A DNA stretch of 32,096 nucleotides from CAVWSM01 sp963798505. Its GTDB lineage: Bacteria > Actinomycetota > Actinomycetes > Jiangellales > Jiangellaceae. The stretch covers positions 1 through 32,096 of the forward strand of contig CAWCTX010000017.1 in assembly GCA_963798505.1 (NCBI GenBank), written 5' to 3'. Of the stretch, positions 9,456 to 16,904 are shown one piece after another. The position numbers and the translations under genes are program-made. The stretch's first letter is position 1. Each line of letters opens with the position of its first letter. The notes below the pieces were generated by a model. It was not told where the DNA came from, searched no databases, and saw only the letters and a program-made list of their open reading frames with translations.

Positions 9456-10173
9456 GTGGCCCATCTCGTGGCGGCGCGCGACGAGACGCCGACGGTGCGG
9501 ACGCTGGTGCTGGATGTGCCGGGTTGGCCGGGGCACCTGCCCGGCCAACACGTCGACGTGCGGCTCACCGCGCCCGACGGCTACTCCACCCAGCGCAGCT
9601 ATTCGATCGCTGCACCGGAGGATGGCACCCGGGTCGAGCTCACGGTGCAGCAAGTGGAGGACGGCGAGGTGTCGCCCTACCTCGCGTCGGTGCTCCACGC
9701 CGGTGATCCGATCGAGCTGCGTGGCCCGGTCGGCGGATGGTTCGTGTGGGATCCGGACGATGGCGGCGACTCACCGGTGCTGCTGGTCGCCGGGGGCTGC
9801 GGGCATCGTGCCGCTGATGGCGATGCTGCGGGCGCGACGTGACTCCGGGAGCGCGGTGTCGTTCCGGCTTGTCTATTCGGTGCGGTCGCCTGACGACGTC
9901 TACTACGGCGACGAGCTGCGCGAGTCGGGTGGGTCGGACGGTGTCGACGTGTCGTACGTGTGGACGCGCGCGGTGCCCGACGGGTGGCCCTTGCCGCCGC
10001 GACGGATCACCCCGGAGGACGTGAACGCCGACAGGTTCGACCCGGACGCCGGGACGCGGTGCTTCGTGTGCGGGCCGACGGGCTTCGTGGAGGCGGTGGC
10101 GGATCTGCTGGTCGCGCAGGGCCATGATCCGCGGCGGGTCAAGACCGAGCGGTTCGGGCCAAGCGGAGGCTGA
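9456..10173 (+). CDS. FAD/NAD(P)H ferredoxin-reductase-type oxidoreductase, one frameshift
   Basis: The FAD-binding domain shows P-G-Q-H-V-D-V-R-L and R-S-Y-S-I-A-A-P (flavin phosphate and ring contacts), then L-R-G-P-V-G-G-W-F-V-W. A +1 C at 9797 splits the NAD(P)-binding loop G-G-A-G-I-V-P-L-M-A-M. The rest reads V-Y-S-V-R, C-F-V-C-G-P-T-G-F-V-E-A-V and the end R-V-K-T-E-R-F-G. No 2Fe-2S domain follows, so this is the flavoprotein part only. The true start is uncertain: conserved R-I-A-W-R-V-A-H-L precedes GTG 9456 in frame without a start codon, and the gene probably begins at or overlapping the molybdoprotein stop at 9435. It likely passes electrons from NAD(P)H to the molybdoprotein. Confidence 0.85.
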
Positions 10174-10175
10174 GC

Positions 10176-10445
10176 ATGACTGACCTGGCGTACATGGACG
10201 GCAATGTGCTCGCGGGGCCGCTGCGCGAGCTGTTTGCGGTCGACGTGACGGCGGCTACCGGGGTATGTGCGCACTGCGGCCACAACGGGCCGATCGCCGA
10301 GCTGCGCGTGTGGACGCACGCCCCGGGCCTGGTCGCGCGTTGTCCGCACTGCGAGGGTGTGGTGCTCCGGTTGGTGCGCGGGCGTGATCGAGCCTGGTTG
10401 GACCTGCAGGGTGCGGTGCGGTTGGAGATCGTGCTCGAGCCGTGA
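10176..10445 (+). CDS. DUF6510 family zinc-ribbon protein
   Basis: An intact 89-residue protein; ATG 10176 is 2 nt after the reductase stop, so translation is probably coupled. Two C-x-x-C knuckles (C-A-H-C-G near residue 31 and C-P-H-C-E near 56) form a likely zinc ribbon. Between them is H-N-G-P-I-A-E-L-R-V-W; the C-terminal part D-L-Q-G-A-V-R-L-E-I is strand-like. The family has no assigned function. In this operon it follows the molybdoprotein and the flavin reductase, which suggests a role as an accessory, assembly or electron-transfer factor for that pair. This is inference from order only. Confidence 0.82.
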   Translation: MTDLAYMDGNVLAGPLRELFAVDVTAATGVCAHCGHNGPIAELRVWTHAPGLVARCPHCEGVVLRLVRGRDRAWLDLQGAVRLEIVLEP

Positions 10446-10487
10446 TCGGAGAGCGGAGCCGATAGCTGTTGCCGTGACCCTTGAGCC

Positions 10488-10554
10488 AAGATCTACAGCC
10501 CCTTTCCAGCCGACACGCCCGTTGCGTGTCGCATGAAAGGAGGCTGTGGATCTT
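10488..10554. terminator. Large compound stem-loop between convergent genes
   Basis: The outer arms are AAGATCTACAGCC..CCTTTC (10488-10506) and its near-complement ending GGATCTT (10554), differing by one base and one bulge. Inside sits a perfect 8-bp hairpin, CGACACGC (10511-10518) with GCGTGTCG (10524-10531). It lies between the DUF6510 stop (10445) and the dnaB stop (10636), so a bidirectional terminator is the simplest reading. There is no long U tract. A small decayed mobile repeat is the alternative. Confidence 0.6.
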
Positions 10555-10635
10555 CGTGTCTTAGCCGACCCTCCGGTCAAGCGCTCGACCCCTTCCAGCG
10601 GCGAATTACGCCACCAGACGTAAGCTCTCGGCCGA

Positions 10636-13266
10636 TCAGGCTGGGGCCATGTCGACGAACCGGCTGTAGTGGCCCTGGAAGGCGACGGTGATCGTCGCAG
10701 TCGGGCCGTTGCGGTGCTTGGCCACGATCAGGTCGGCCTCGCCGGCACGAGGTGACTCCTTCTCGTAGGCGTCCTCGCGATGCAAGCAAGATCACCATGT
10801 CGGCGTCCTGTTCGATCGAGTTATGCACGGCGATGCCGTCGGCCACGAAGTTGTGCAGTGCCGATCACGGTCGCGTCGAAGACGTCTGCTCCGCCGACTG
10901 GCTCCACCGACCGACGGTGTCCCAGAAGACGTCGTTGGTAGCGAGATCTCCAGCTCGGCGTCACAGCGCGGCGGCGACTCAGCCGAGCGCTCGGCTGGGA
11001 GACTGCCACGCGAGCGCCGAGCCGATCGGTGCCCATGGCCGCTCCGAACTCGCGGTGCTCACGCGCTGCTCGCCATGAGCTCCCGCACCGGTCCCAAACG
11101 TCGACGCGGGACCGTGTCGAGTTTGCGTTGCCCGCGACGCCCGCAGCCGGCTGGCGACCTCATCGCGCGGTCTCCCCGAGCGCCATGAACGCCGATGTCG
11201 TCGAGGAACCGGAGCTGGTTCTCCGCGCCATAGATGTGGAGCGTGCGTAGCGGTCGCGGTAGCCAGCCTTCCGCACCGTCGATCCGCGTGAGCACGTGAA
11301 GCGGAGCAACAGCCGGCACGTCGTCGCGAGCCGGCGACTGGTCGAGGCGTAGTAGATCCGTCGCGCAGCCGATCTTCGCTACCGGTGAACACAGCCGTCC
11401 GTCGCCCAGAGGTGCCGAAGGAACGAGTCCAATCTGCCGCTTCGGCAACGAGAAGACCCCGTCGGGCACGAACTTCTCGTGGCGAGCGCAGCCCGAACAG
11501 GTCCGATCTCGTCGAGCCATGCGGCGATCGGGTTCCGCTTGCCGTGGTCGAGTTGGAACGGGGCAGGCAGCCGCAGCGTCGTGCACCCTGGCCGCCGGGT
11601 AGTCGTCGCGGATCGCAGTGACACCGAACCGTCGAGCGGCGGCGTCGCTGACTGCGCTCGAGGTTTGCCTCGTCGATGCTCGCGTAGCGGATCGGCTGGC
11701 GCCGGACGAACGAGCCATCCCCGATCAGGTGAGCCAGCAGCATGACCTCGTCCTCTATCCACGCTCGACGATGCGCAGCGGCGCCGGGACGTGTCGGGCG
11801 ACGGCGATCCGGGAGCCGCTCAGCTCGCCGAGCGTCGCCAGCCTCGTAGGTGAGGAACGGGTGGTTGGCGGTGGCCTTGATCTCCCGCCCGGACGCGAGC
11901 CGCAGTCGGAAGACTCCTTCACGCCACTGGGGAAGACGTGCGTCATGGTGCGCGGCACATAGCTTGCAGGCCGCTCGTCGAGGGACCAGACCGGAATGTC
12001 GCGGGCGCCCTGCGCGAGCAGCTCGCCCAGGGTCACTTCGGCGCCCGTGTCGGCGCGCAGGATCCGCGTGTCAGCGGGCAGGCATCCCGACTCGCGCAGG
12101 TCGGCGAGCATCGGCTGCTTGTCGGTGCCGCTGCTCGGGACCACGGTTGAGCTGGGACAGCGCGACCACCGGGACGTCGAGCTCCTTGGCCAGCAGCTTG
12201 AGCGCCCGGGAGAACTCGCGAGACCTCCTGCTGCCGGCTCTCGACTCGCTTGCCGGACTGCATGAGCTGGAGGTAGTCGATGACGATGAGGCGCAGGTCG
12301 TTGCGCTGCTTGAGCCGACGGCACTTGGCGCGGATCTCCATCATCGACATGTTGGGCGAGTCGTCGATGAACAGCGGCGCGGCCGACACCTCACCCATGC
12401 GGCGCGCGAGGCGGTTCCAGTCCTCGTCGGTCATCGTGCCGGTGCGCATGTGGTGCAGCGGCACCCGAGCCTCGGCGGACAGCAGGCGCATCGTGATCTC
12501 GTTGCGGGTCATCTCCAGCGAGAAGATGACGCTGGTCCAGCCCGCTCTTGATCGAGGCGGCGCGGGCAATGTCGAGCGCCAGGGTCGACTTGCCGACGGC
12601 AGGCCTCGCCGCCACGATGATCAGCTGCCCCGGGTGCAGGCCGTTGGTGAGGGTGTCGAGGTCGGAGAACCCGGTCGGGACGCCCACCATCAGCCCGCCG
12701 CGCGAGCCGATGGACTCGATCTCGTCGAGCGTGCCCTCCATGATCTCGGAGATCGGCGCATAGTCCTCGGATGCCCGACGGTCGGTGACGCCATAGACCT
12801 CGGACTGTGCCCGGTCGACCAGGTCGTCGACCTCGCCGTCGCCCGCGTAGCCCATCTGGACGATGCGGGTGCCCGCCTGCACCAGGCGGCGAAGGATGGC
12901 CCGCTCGCGGACGATCTCGGCGTAGAAGCCGGCATTGGCAGCGGTCGGGACCGATGCCACCAGCGTGTGCAGGTAGGGCGCACCGCCGACCCGGGCCAGC
13001 TCGCCGCGACGGGTGAGCTCGGCGGCCACGGTCAACGGGTCGGCCGGCTCACCGCGACCATAGAGGTCGATGATCGCCTCGAAGATCGACTCGTGCGCCG
13101 GGCGGTAGAAGTCGGTGCCGCGGACGACCTCGACGACGTCGGCGATCGCGTCCTTGGACAGCAGCATGGCGCCCAGGACGGACTGCTCGGATGGCACATC
13201 CTGCGGTGGCGTGCGGTCGGCGGGCCGTCGCTCGTCGTCGGCCGGGATCGCCAGCTCCGCCACCAT
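10636..13266 (-). CDS. dnaB: Replicative DNA helicase DnaB with an in-frame intein, frameshifted
   Basis: ATG at 13266 follows a GGGAGG site (complement near 13274-13279). Residues 20-110 are the N-terminal DnaB domain (P-S-E-Q-S-V-L-G-A-M-L-L). The RecA-like domain has Walker A A-R-P-A-V-G-K-S-T near residue 220, F-S-L-E-M-T, and Walker B L-I-V-I-D-Y-L-Q-L-M. The coding sequence is interrupted after D-L-R-E-S-G by an intein and resumes with S-I-E-Q-D-A-D-M-V-I-L-L. It ends with A-K-H-R-N-G-P-T and F-V-D-M-A-P-A, stop at 10636. The exteins total about 455 residues, normal for DnaB. Frameshifts near 12536, 12218 and 12125 are all +1 insertions; more lie in the intein and near 10785. DnaB is the essential hexameric 5'-3' fork helicase, so these shifts are probably sequence errors. 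Confidence 0.93.
10820..12084 (-). mobile_element. DnaB intein with LAGLIDADG homing endonuclease
   Basis: Runs from Cys1 (codon 12082-12084, C-L-P-A-D-T-R-I-L-R) to the terminal H-N (Asn codon 10820-10822), followed by Ser+1 of the C-extein. Splicing blocks are all visible: block B I-K-A-T-A-N-H-P-F-L-T near 11865, block F V-F-D-A-T-V-I-G-T, and block G H-N-F-V-A-D-G-I-A-V-H-N. The centre carries two LAGLIDADG-like helices, L-L-A-H-L-I-G-D-G-S-F near 11725 and F-L-R-H-L-W-A-T-D-G-C near 11408, each with its acidic residue. This marks a DOD-type homing endonuclease. The span of 1265 nt is not a multiple of three, so frameshifts remain; corrected length is about 420 residues. The site (ESG/SIEQ) is that used by the Synechocystis DnaB intein. 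Confidence 0.92.
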
Positions 13267-13609
13267 CGAGGCGCCTCCCCACGGTCGTGCCAGAACATAC
13301 GTTCACAGCGTGCCGACACCCCCGGACAGAACTCGGAATCCGGGTCGAGGGCGGGTTAGTCCGCAGGCCGAAACTGGCACGTTAGGGGTTACCGACCCGC
13401 AGGCCCAAGCCGACCATCGGCCCGACTGTGGAGGGCCGCACCGCCGTCGGTGGATGACCGGTTGACGGATGTGCACAGGGTGGGGAAAACCCTGGGGACG
13501 AAGATCATCGTCAGGTCCTGCTCGTCCGGCTGACCTGCACCGATCTCATGCACCGACTGTGGACGCGACAAAGTTGGTGAAAATGTGGGTCGCTAGGCTC
13601 GGCCTGGTC
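13267..13609. other. Divergent intergenic region between dnaB and the MATE gene
   Basis: A 343-nt region with no convincing gene. It holds the dnaB ribosome binding site, the SOS-box candidate, and GGGTGGGGAAAACCCTGGGG near 13479-13498, a small imperfect repeat. On the MATE side, TAGGCT at 13594-13599 lies 10 nt before ATG 13610 and could be the -10 of a leaderless transcript. An open frame reaching back to 13469 adds only low-complexity residues and is not taken as coding. Confidence 0.5.
13293..13304. promoter_or_regulatory. Possible LexA (SOS) box upstream of dnaB
   Basis: The site reads GAAC-ATAC-GTTC, exactly the GAAC-N4-GTTC core of the Gram-positive LexA box (CGAACRNRYGTTYG), though the outer C/G pair is A/A here. 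It is centred about 33 nt upstream of the dnaB ATG, where it would overlap a core promoter (TATGTT on the dnaB strand is a possible -10). One exact half-site pair can occur by chance, so this is a candidate only. Confidence 0.4.
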
Positions 13610-14956
13610 ATGTCGAGCCGTGCCGGTCTGCTGCCCGCCCTGCCGGGCCGCCATCCCGCAGACCGGGAGATCGGGCGGCTCGCCGTTCCGGCGTTCTTCG
13701 CGCTCGTCGCCGAGCCGCTGTTCCTGCTCGCCGACGCGGCGATCATCGGTCACCTTGGCACGGCCGAGCTAGCCGGCCTGGGCCTCGCCGCCACTGTCCT
13801 CACGACGCTGGTCGGCTTGTCCGTCTTCCTCGCCTACGGCACCACAGGCGCGGTCGCCCGCATGGTCGGTGCCGGAGAGCTACGCGGCGCACTGCGCCAG
13901 GGCGTCGACGGGTGCTGGCTCGCCATCGCGATCGGCGTCACGTGCGCTGCACTCGGCTGGCCGCTCGCCCGGACCGTTGTGTCCTGGTTCGGGGCGACCT
14001 CCGAGGTGGCCGACCATGCGACCGACTACCTACGCGTCAGCCTGCTCGGGTTGCCCGCGATGCTGCTCGTCCTTGCGGCGACCGGAGTCCTCCGCGGTCT
14101 GCAGGACACCCGCACGCCGCTCGTCGTCGTGGTCGCCGGATCGATCGCCAACGTCGTTCTCAACCTGGTCCTGGTCTACCCGGTCGGCCTGGGATTGGTC
14201 GGATCGGCGCTGGGCACGGTGCTCGCGCAGGTCGGCATGGCTGCGGCCTTCGCCCGCGTTGTCGTACGAAATGCCCGCGCGCACCGGGCCGCGCTAACCC
14301 CTGATCCGCGGGGTGTCCGCCGGTCGTTCGGGGCGGGCGTGCCGCTCCTCGTCCGTACGGTCGCTATGCGCGTCGTGCTGCTGACCGCCGCGTACGTCGC
14401 CACGAGCCTCGGCACGGCCGAGCTCGCCGCCTACCAGATCTCCTTCACGATCTGGACGCTCCTCGCGCTCGCACTCGACGCGGTGGCGATCGCCGCGCAG
14501 GCACTCGTCGGCCGCGCCCTCGGGGCGGGGTCCGTGGCCGACGCCCGGGCCGCCACGCGGCGCATGGTCGAGTGGGGCATCGGCATCGGGGTGTGCCTGG
14601 GTGTGCTCGTGGCTGCGCTGCGCTTCGCCTACGTCCCGCTGTTCACGCCTGACGAGGACGTACGCGCGCTGCTCTCGTCGGCGCTTCTGATCGTCGCGAT
14701 CCAGCAGCCGCTGGCGGGATGGGTGTTCGTCCTCGACGGGGTGCTGATCGGCGCCGGCGACGGGCGGTTCCTGGCGGCGGCGTCGGTCGCGACGATGCTC
14801 GTGTTCCTGCCGGTCGCGTGGCTCGTGGCCACCGCCGACGCCGGGCTGGGTGCGCTGTGGTGGGCCATCGCGGCGTGGCTGGCGGCGCGCTGCGTGGCGT
14901 TGGCCGTACGCGAGCGCGGGCCCGGCTGGGCGGTGACCGGCGCTGTGCGGGTCTAG
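13610..14956 (+). CDS. MATE family efflux transporter (DinF-like)
   Basis: 448 residues from ATG 13610; a longer in-frame start at 13469 was rejected because the extra residues are basic and unlike the family. The protein begins with an R-E-I-G-R-L-A-V-P-A-F-F-A-L-V-A-E-P-L motif typical of MATE proteins. It has about twelve membrane helices in two related halves, with D-A-A-I-I-G-H-L-G-T-A-E-L-A-G-L in the first and L-G-T-A-E-L-A-A-Y-Q-I-S-F in the second. G-V-L-R-G-L-Q-D-T-R-T-P and V-L-D-G-V-L-I-G-A-G-D-G-R-F are the family's signature loops. It should export cationic or drug-like compounds using a Na+ or H+ gradient. It is divergent from dnaB and converges on rplI. Confidence 0.92.
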   Translation: MSSRAGLLPALPGRHPADREIGRLAVPAFFALVAEPLFLLADAAIIGHLGTAELAGLGLAATVLTTLVGLSVFLAYGTTGAVARMVGAGELRGALRQGVDGCWLAIAIGVTCAALGWPLARTVVSWFGATSEVADHATDYLRVSLLGLPAMLLVLAATGVLRGLQDTRTPLVVVVAGSIANVVLNLVLVYPVGLGLVGSALGTVLAQVGMAAAFARVVVRNARAHRAALTPDPRGVRRSFGAGVPLLVRTVAMRVVLLTAAYVATSLGTAELAAYQISFTIWTLLALALDAVAIAAQALVGRALGAGSVADARAATRRMVEWGIGIGVCLGVLVAALRFAYVPLFTPDEDVRALLSSALLIVAIQQPLAGWVFVLDGVLIGAGDGRFLAAASVATMLVFLPVAWLVATADAGLGALWWAIAAWLAARCVALAVRERGPGWAVTGAVRV

Positions 14957-14977
14957 CCCGCTAGGAGAGCCTCAATT

Positions 14978-15026
14978 GATCAGGGGCACCCTTGTCCAAT
15001 TGGTTTGGACGAGGGTGCCCCTGATC
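14978..15026. terminator. Bidirectional terminator, 20-bp stem
   Basis: Arms GATCAGGGGCACCCTTGTCC (14978-14997) and 15007-15026 pair over 20 positions with one G-T wobble, around a 9-nt AT-rich loop. It lies 22 nt after the MATE stop and 16 nt after the rplI stop on the other strand, so it can serve both convergent transcripts. A strict poly-U tail is absent, as is common in actinobacteria. Confidence 0.85.
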
Positions 15027-15035
15027 GAACGGGCG

Positions 15036-15061
15036 TGCAGGTCAGGCTGACGTGACCTGCA
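15036..15061 (-). terminator. 9-bp hairpin overlapping the rplI stop
   Basis: TGCAGGTCA (15036-15044) and TGACCTGCA (15053-15061) form a perfect 9-bp stem with an 8-nt loop spanning the last codons and stop of rplI. It stands just before the larger stem at 14978-15026 in the direction of rplI transcription and may help terminate or protect the mRNA end. Confidence 0.4.
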
Positions 15062-15488
15062 GGTTGACCGTGGCGGTCACCTCGGGGTGCAGGCGCACCG
15101 ATACTGTGTGCACACCGATGGTCTTGATCGGCGTGGTCACCTCGATGCGACGCTTGTCGACCTGCGGGCCACCGGACACGACGATCGCCTCGGCGATGTC
15201 GGTCGGGGTGACCGCGCCGAACAGGCGGCCGCCGTCGCCGGCGCGAGCCACGAGCTTGACCGGCGTCGACTCGAGCCGAGTCTTGACGCCGCCGGCCGTT
15301 TCGAGGTCGGCGATGGAGCGGGACTCACGGGCCCGCCGGATGCTCGAGACCTCCTTCTCGCCGCCCTTGGTCCACTGGATGGCGAAACCGCGCGGGATGA
15401 GGAAGTTGCGGCCGTAGCCCGGCTTGACGTCGACGACGTCGCCGGGGGCGCCGAGGCCCGAGACCTCTTGGGTGAGGATGAGCTTCAT
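15042..15488 (-). CDS. rplI: 50S ribosomal protein L9
   Basis: An intact 148-residue protein, the family's normal length. The N-terminal RNA-binding domain begins M-K-L-I-L-T-Q-E-V-S-G-L-G and holds the signature G-D-V-V-D-V-K-P-G-Y-G-R-N-F-L-I-P-R-G. The long connecting helix follows (residues about 42-75), and the C-terminal domain contains G-R-L-F-G-A-V-T-P-T-D-I and I-K-T-I-G-V-H-T-V. L9 binds 23S rRNA near the L1 stalk and helps hold reading frame. It is the last gene of the rpsF-ssb-rpsR-rplI operon, 18 nt after rpsR, and is followed by two hairpins. Confidence 0.97.
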   Translation of the reverse strand: MKLILTQEVSGLGAPGDVVDVKPGYGRNFLIPRGFAIQWTKGGEKEVSSIRRARESRSIADLETAGGVKTRLESTPVKLVARAGDGGRLFGAVTPTDIAEAIVVSGGPQVDKRRIEVTTPIKTIGVHTVSVRLHPEVTATVNLQVTSA

Positions 15489-15506
15489 TGGTACAGCGCC
15501 TTTCCG

Positions 15507-15743
15507 TCAGCGACCGGTCGAGGTGTACGGCAGGAGCGCCATCTCGCGGGCGTTCTTGACCGCCTTGGCGATCTGCCGCTGCTCCTGGACGGACACGCCG
15601 GTCACCCGGCGGGCACGGATCTTGCCGCGGTCGGAGATGAACTTCCGCAGCAGCGCCGTGTCCTTGTAGTCGACGTAGGTGATCTTGGCCGCTTTGAGCG
15701 GGTTCTGCTTCTTCTTGGGCTTGCGAATAATGGGCTTGGCCAT
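15507..15743 (-). CDS. rpsR: 30S ribosomal protein S18, cysteine-free form
   Basis: 78 residues from ATG 15743. The core V-D-Y-K-D-T-A-L-L-R-K-F-I-S-D-R-G-K and I-R-A-R-R-V-T-G are diagnostic of S18, as is the end N-A-R-E-M-A-L-L-P-Y. The zinc-binding residues of the C+ form are all absent: where C-x-x-C is expected the protein reads N-P-L-K-A-A-K-I-T-Y, and where N-C-x-Q-H-Q-R is expected it reads V-S-V-Q-E-Q-R. This is therefore a zinc-independent (C-) S18 encoded in the main operon. S18 pairs with S6, encoded two genes upstream, in the 30S platform. Confidence 0.96.
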   Translation of the reverse strand: MAKPIIRKPKKKQNPLKAAKITYVDYKDTALLRKFISDRGKIRARRVTGVSVQEQRQIAKAVKNAREMALLPYTSTGR

Positions 15744-15822
15744 CTTGGTGCTCCAGGTTTCTGGATGCCCGGCGTCTCGTGCCGGGATGGTCCGATCGGG
15801 TGTCTTGTCTTGTGTCTGGTTC

Positions 15823-16359
15823 TCAGAACGGAGGCTCGTCGAGCGAGCCGCCGCCCGTGTCGGCCCACGGGTCCTTGCCGCCCGTGGATCCGGCAGCCGC
15901 CGCACCGGCCGCGCCGCCCTGCGGCGTCGACCAGGGGTCGTCCCCACCCGTGGGCGCGGCACCGCCGAAGCCACCGCCACCGCCACCGCCGGAGCGGGTG
16001 GTCTTGGTGACCTTGGCCGTCGCGTACTTCAGGCTCGGGCCGACCTCGTCGACGTCGAGCTCGAAGACCGTGCGCTTCTCGCCCTCGCGCGTCTCGTACG
16101 ACCGCTGCTTGAGCCGGCCCTGCACGATGACGCGCGTGCCGCGGTGCAGCGACTCGGCGACGTTCTCGGCCGCCTGCCGCCAGATCGAGCAGCGCAGGAA
16201 CAGCGGGTCGCCGTCCTTCCACTCGTTGGTCTGGCGGTCCATGATCCGGGGAGTCGAGGCGACCGTGAACGACGCGACCGCCGCACCCGAGGGCGTGAAA
16301 CGCAGCTCGGGGTCGTCGGTCAGGTTGCCAACGACCGTGATGACGGTCTCACCTGCCAT
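15823..16359 (-). CDS. ssb: Single-stranded DNA-binding protein
   Basis: 178 residues from ATG 16359. The OB fold spans residues 1-115: V-I-T-V-V-G-N-L-T-D-D-P-E-L-R-F, V-A-S-F-T-V-A-S-T-P-R, and L-F-L-R-C-S-I-W-R-Q-A-A-E-N-V-A-E-S-L. The DNA-binding aromatic W of S-I-W-R is present. A low-complexity glycine/alanine linker of about 50 residues follows, then the short tip S-L-D-E-P-P-F, which recruits repair and replication partners; it is less acidic than the usual D-D-x-P-F. It lies between rpsF and rpsR, the standard actinobacterial arrangement, and acts with the nearby DnaB at the fork. Confidence 0.97.
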   Translation of the reverse strand: MAGETVITVVGNLTDDPELRFTPSGAAVASFTVASTPRIMDRQTNEWKDGDPLFLRCSIWRQAAENVAESLHRGTRVIVQGRLKQRSYETREGEKRTVFELDVDEVGPSLKYATAKVTKTTRSGGGGGGGFGGAAPTGGDDPWSTPQGGAAGAAAAGSTGGKDPWADTGGGSLDEPPF

Positions 16360-16419
16360 GGTGCGGTCTCCTCCCCGGCGTCCTCGTCACTGAGGCGGGC
16401 CGGACGTGGGTGGGTGCGG

Positions 16420-16710
16420 TCAGTGAGCGTCGGGGCGAACGACCTTGGTGCGCAGCACCGACTCGTTGAGCGAGAGCTGGCGGTCCAGCTCCTGCACATC
16501 GGCGGGCTCCGCAGTCAGGTCGAGAACGGCGTAGATGCCCTCGCCCTTCTTCTTGATCTCGTAAGCGAGCTTGCGGCGACCCCAGATGTCGACCTTCTCC
16601 ACCGTGCCACCGGCCTGCCGGATGACACCGAGGAACTGCTCCAAGCTGGGCGCGACCGTGCGCTCTTCCAGCTCGGGGTCGAGGATCACCATCACCTCAT
16701 AGCGACGCAT
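16420..16710 (-). CDS. rpsF: 30S ribosomal protein S6
   Basis: An intact 96-residue protein. It begins M-R-R-Y-E-V-M-V-I-L-D-P-E-L-E-E-R and contains the conserved W-G-R-R-K-L-A-Y-E-I-K-K-K-G-E-G-I-Y. The end has L-S-L-N-E-S-V-L-R-T-K-V-V. ATG at 16710 follows a strong AGGAGGTGG site with 6 nt spacing. It is the first gene of the ribosomal/ssb operon. S6 binds S18 on 16S rRNA and in many bacteria the complex also controls its own mRNA leader. Confidence 0.97.
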   Translation of the reverse strand: MRRYEVMVILDPELEERTVAPSLEQFLGVIRQAGGTVEKVDIWGRRKLAYEIKKKGEGIYAVLDLTAEPADVQELDRQLSLNESVLRTKVVRPDAH

Positions 16711-16737
16711 GCCAAACCACCTCCTGTGGGCTTCGCG

Positions 16738-16756
16738 GCCACGGTCTCTCCGTGGC
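16738..16756 (-). promoter_or_regulatory. Hairpin in the rpsF leader
   Basis: GCCACGG and CCGTGGC form a perfect 7-bp stem around a 5-nt loop, ending 12 nt upstream of the AGGAGGTGG site of rpsF. Its place fits a leader control element such as the S6:S18 binding structure, but I could not match the known consensus and no function is claimed. A second palindrome, CGGTGGCCACCG, lies upstream at 16790-16801. Confidence 0.35.
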
Positions 16757-16904
16757 AGGAGGGCTCTGCATCAAGCGACCCGGCACCATCGGTGGCCACC
16801 GGGACGACACAAGGTTACCAGCGTGCGCTTGTGCACTTGCGCATCGTCCACAGCGGGTGGACGCTGCCGACCAAGGACCACGTTGGCACTGGGAGGTGGA
16901 CGTC

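Noticed and set aside
10577..12570. Separate small genes within the dnaB intein region
   Set aside because: Their pieces join in order into DnaB and intein motifs once single-base shifts are allowed.
13440..13565. Possible DnaA boxes or origin near dnaB (GTGCACAGG, CTGTGGACG)
   Set aside because: Only partial matches to TTATCCACA/TTGTCCACA, no cluster and no AT-rich unwinding stretch.
13469..13609. N-terminal extension of the MATE protein
   Set aside because: The added 47 residues are basic and unlike MATE proteins; ATG 13610 fits the family start and a possible leaderless promoter.
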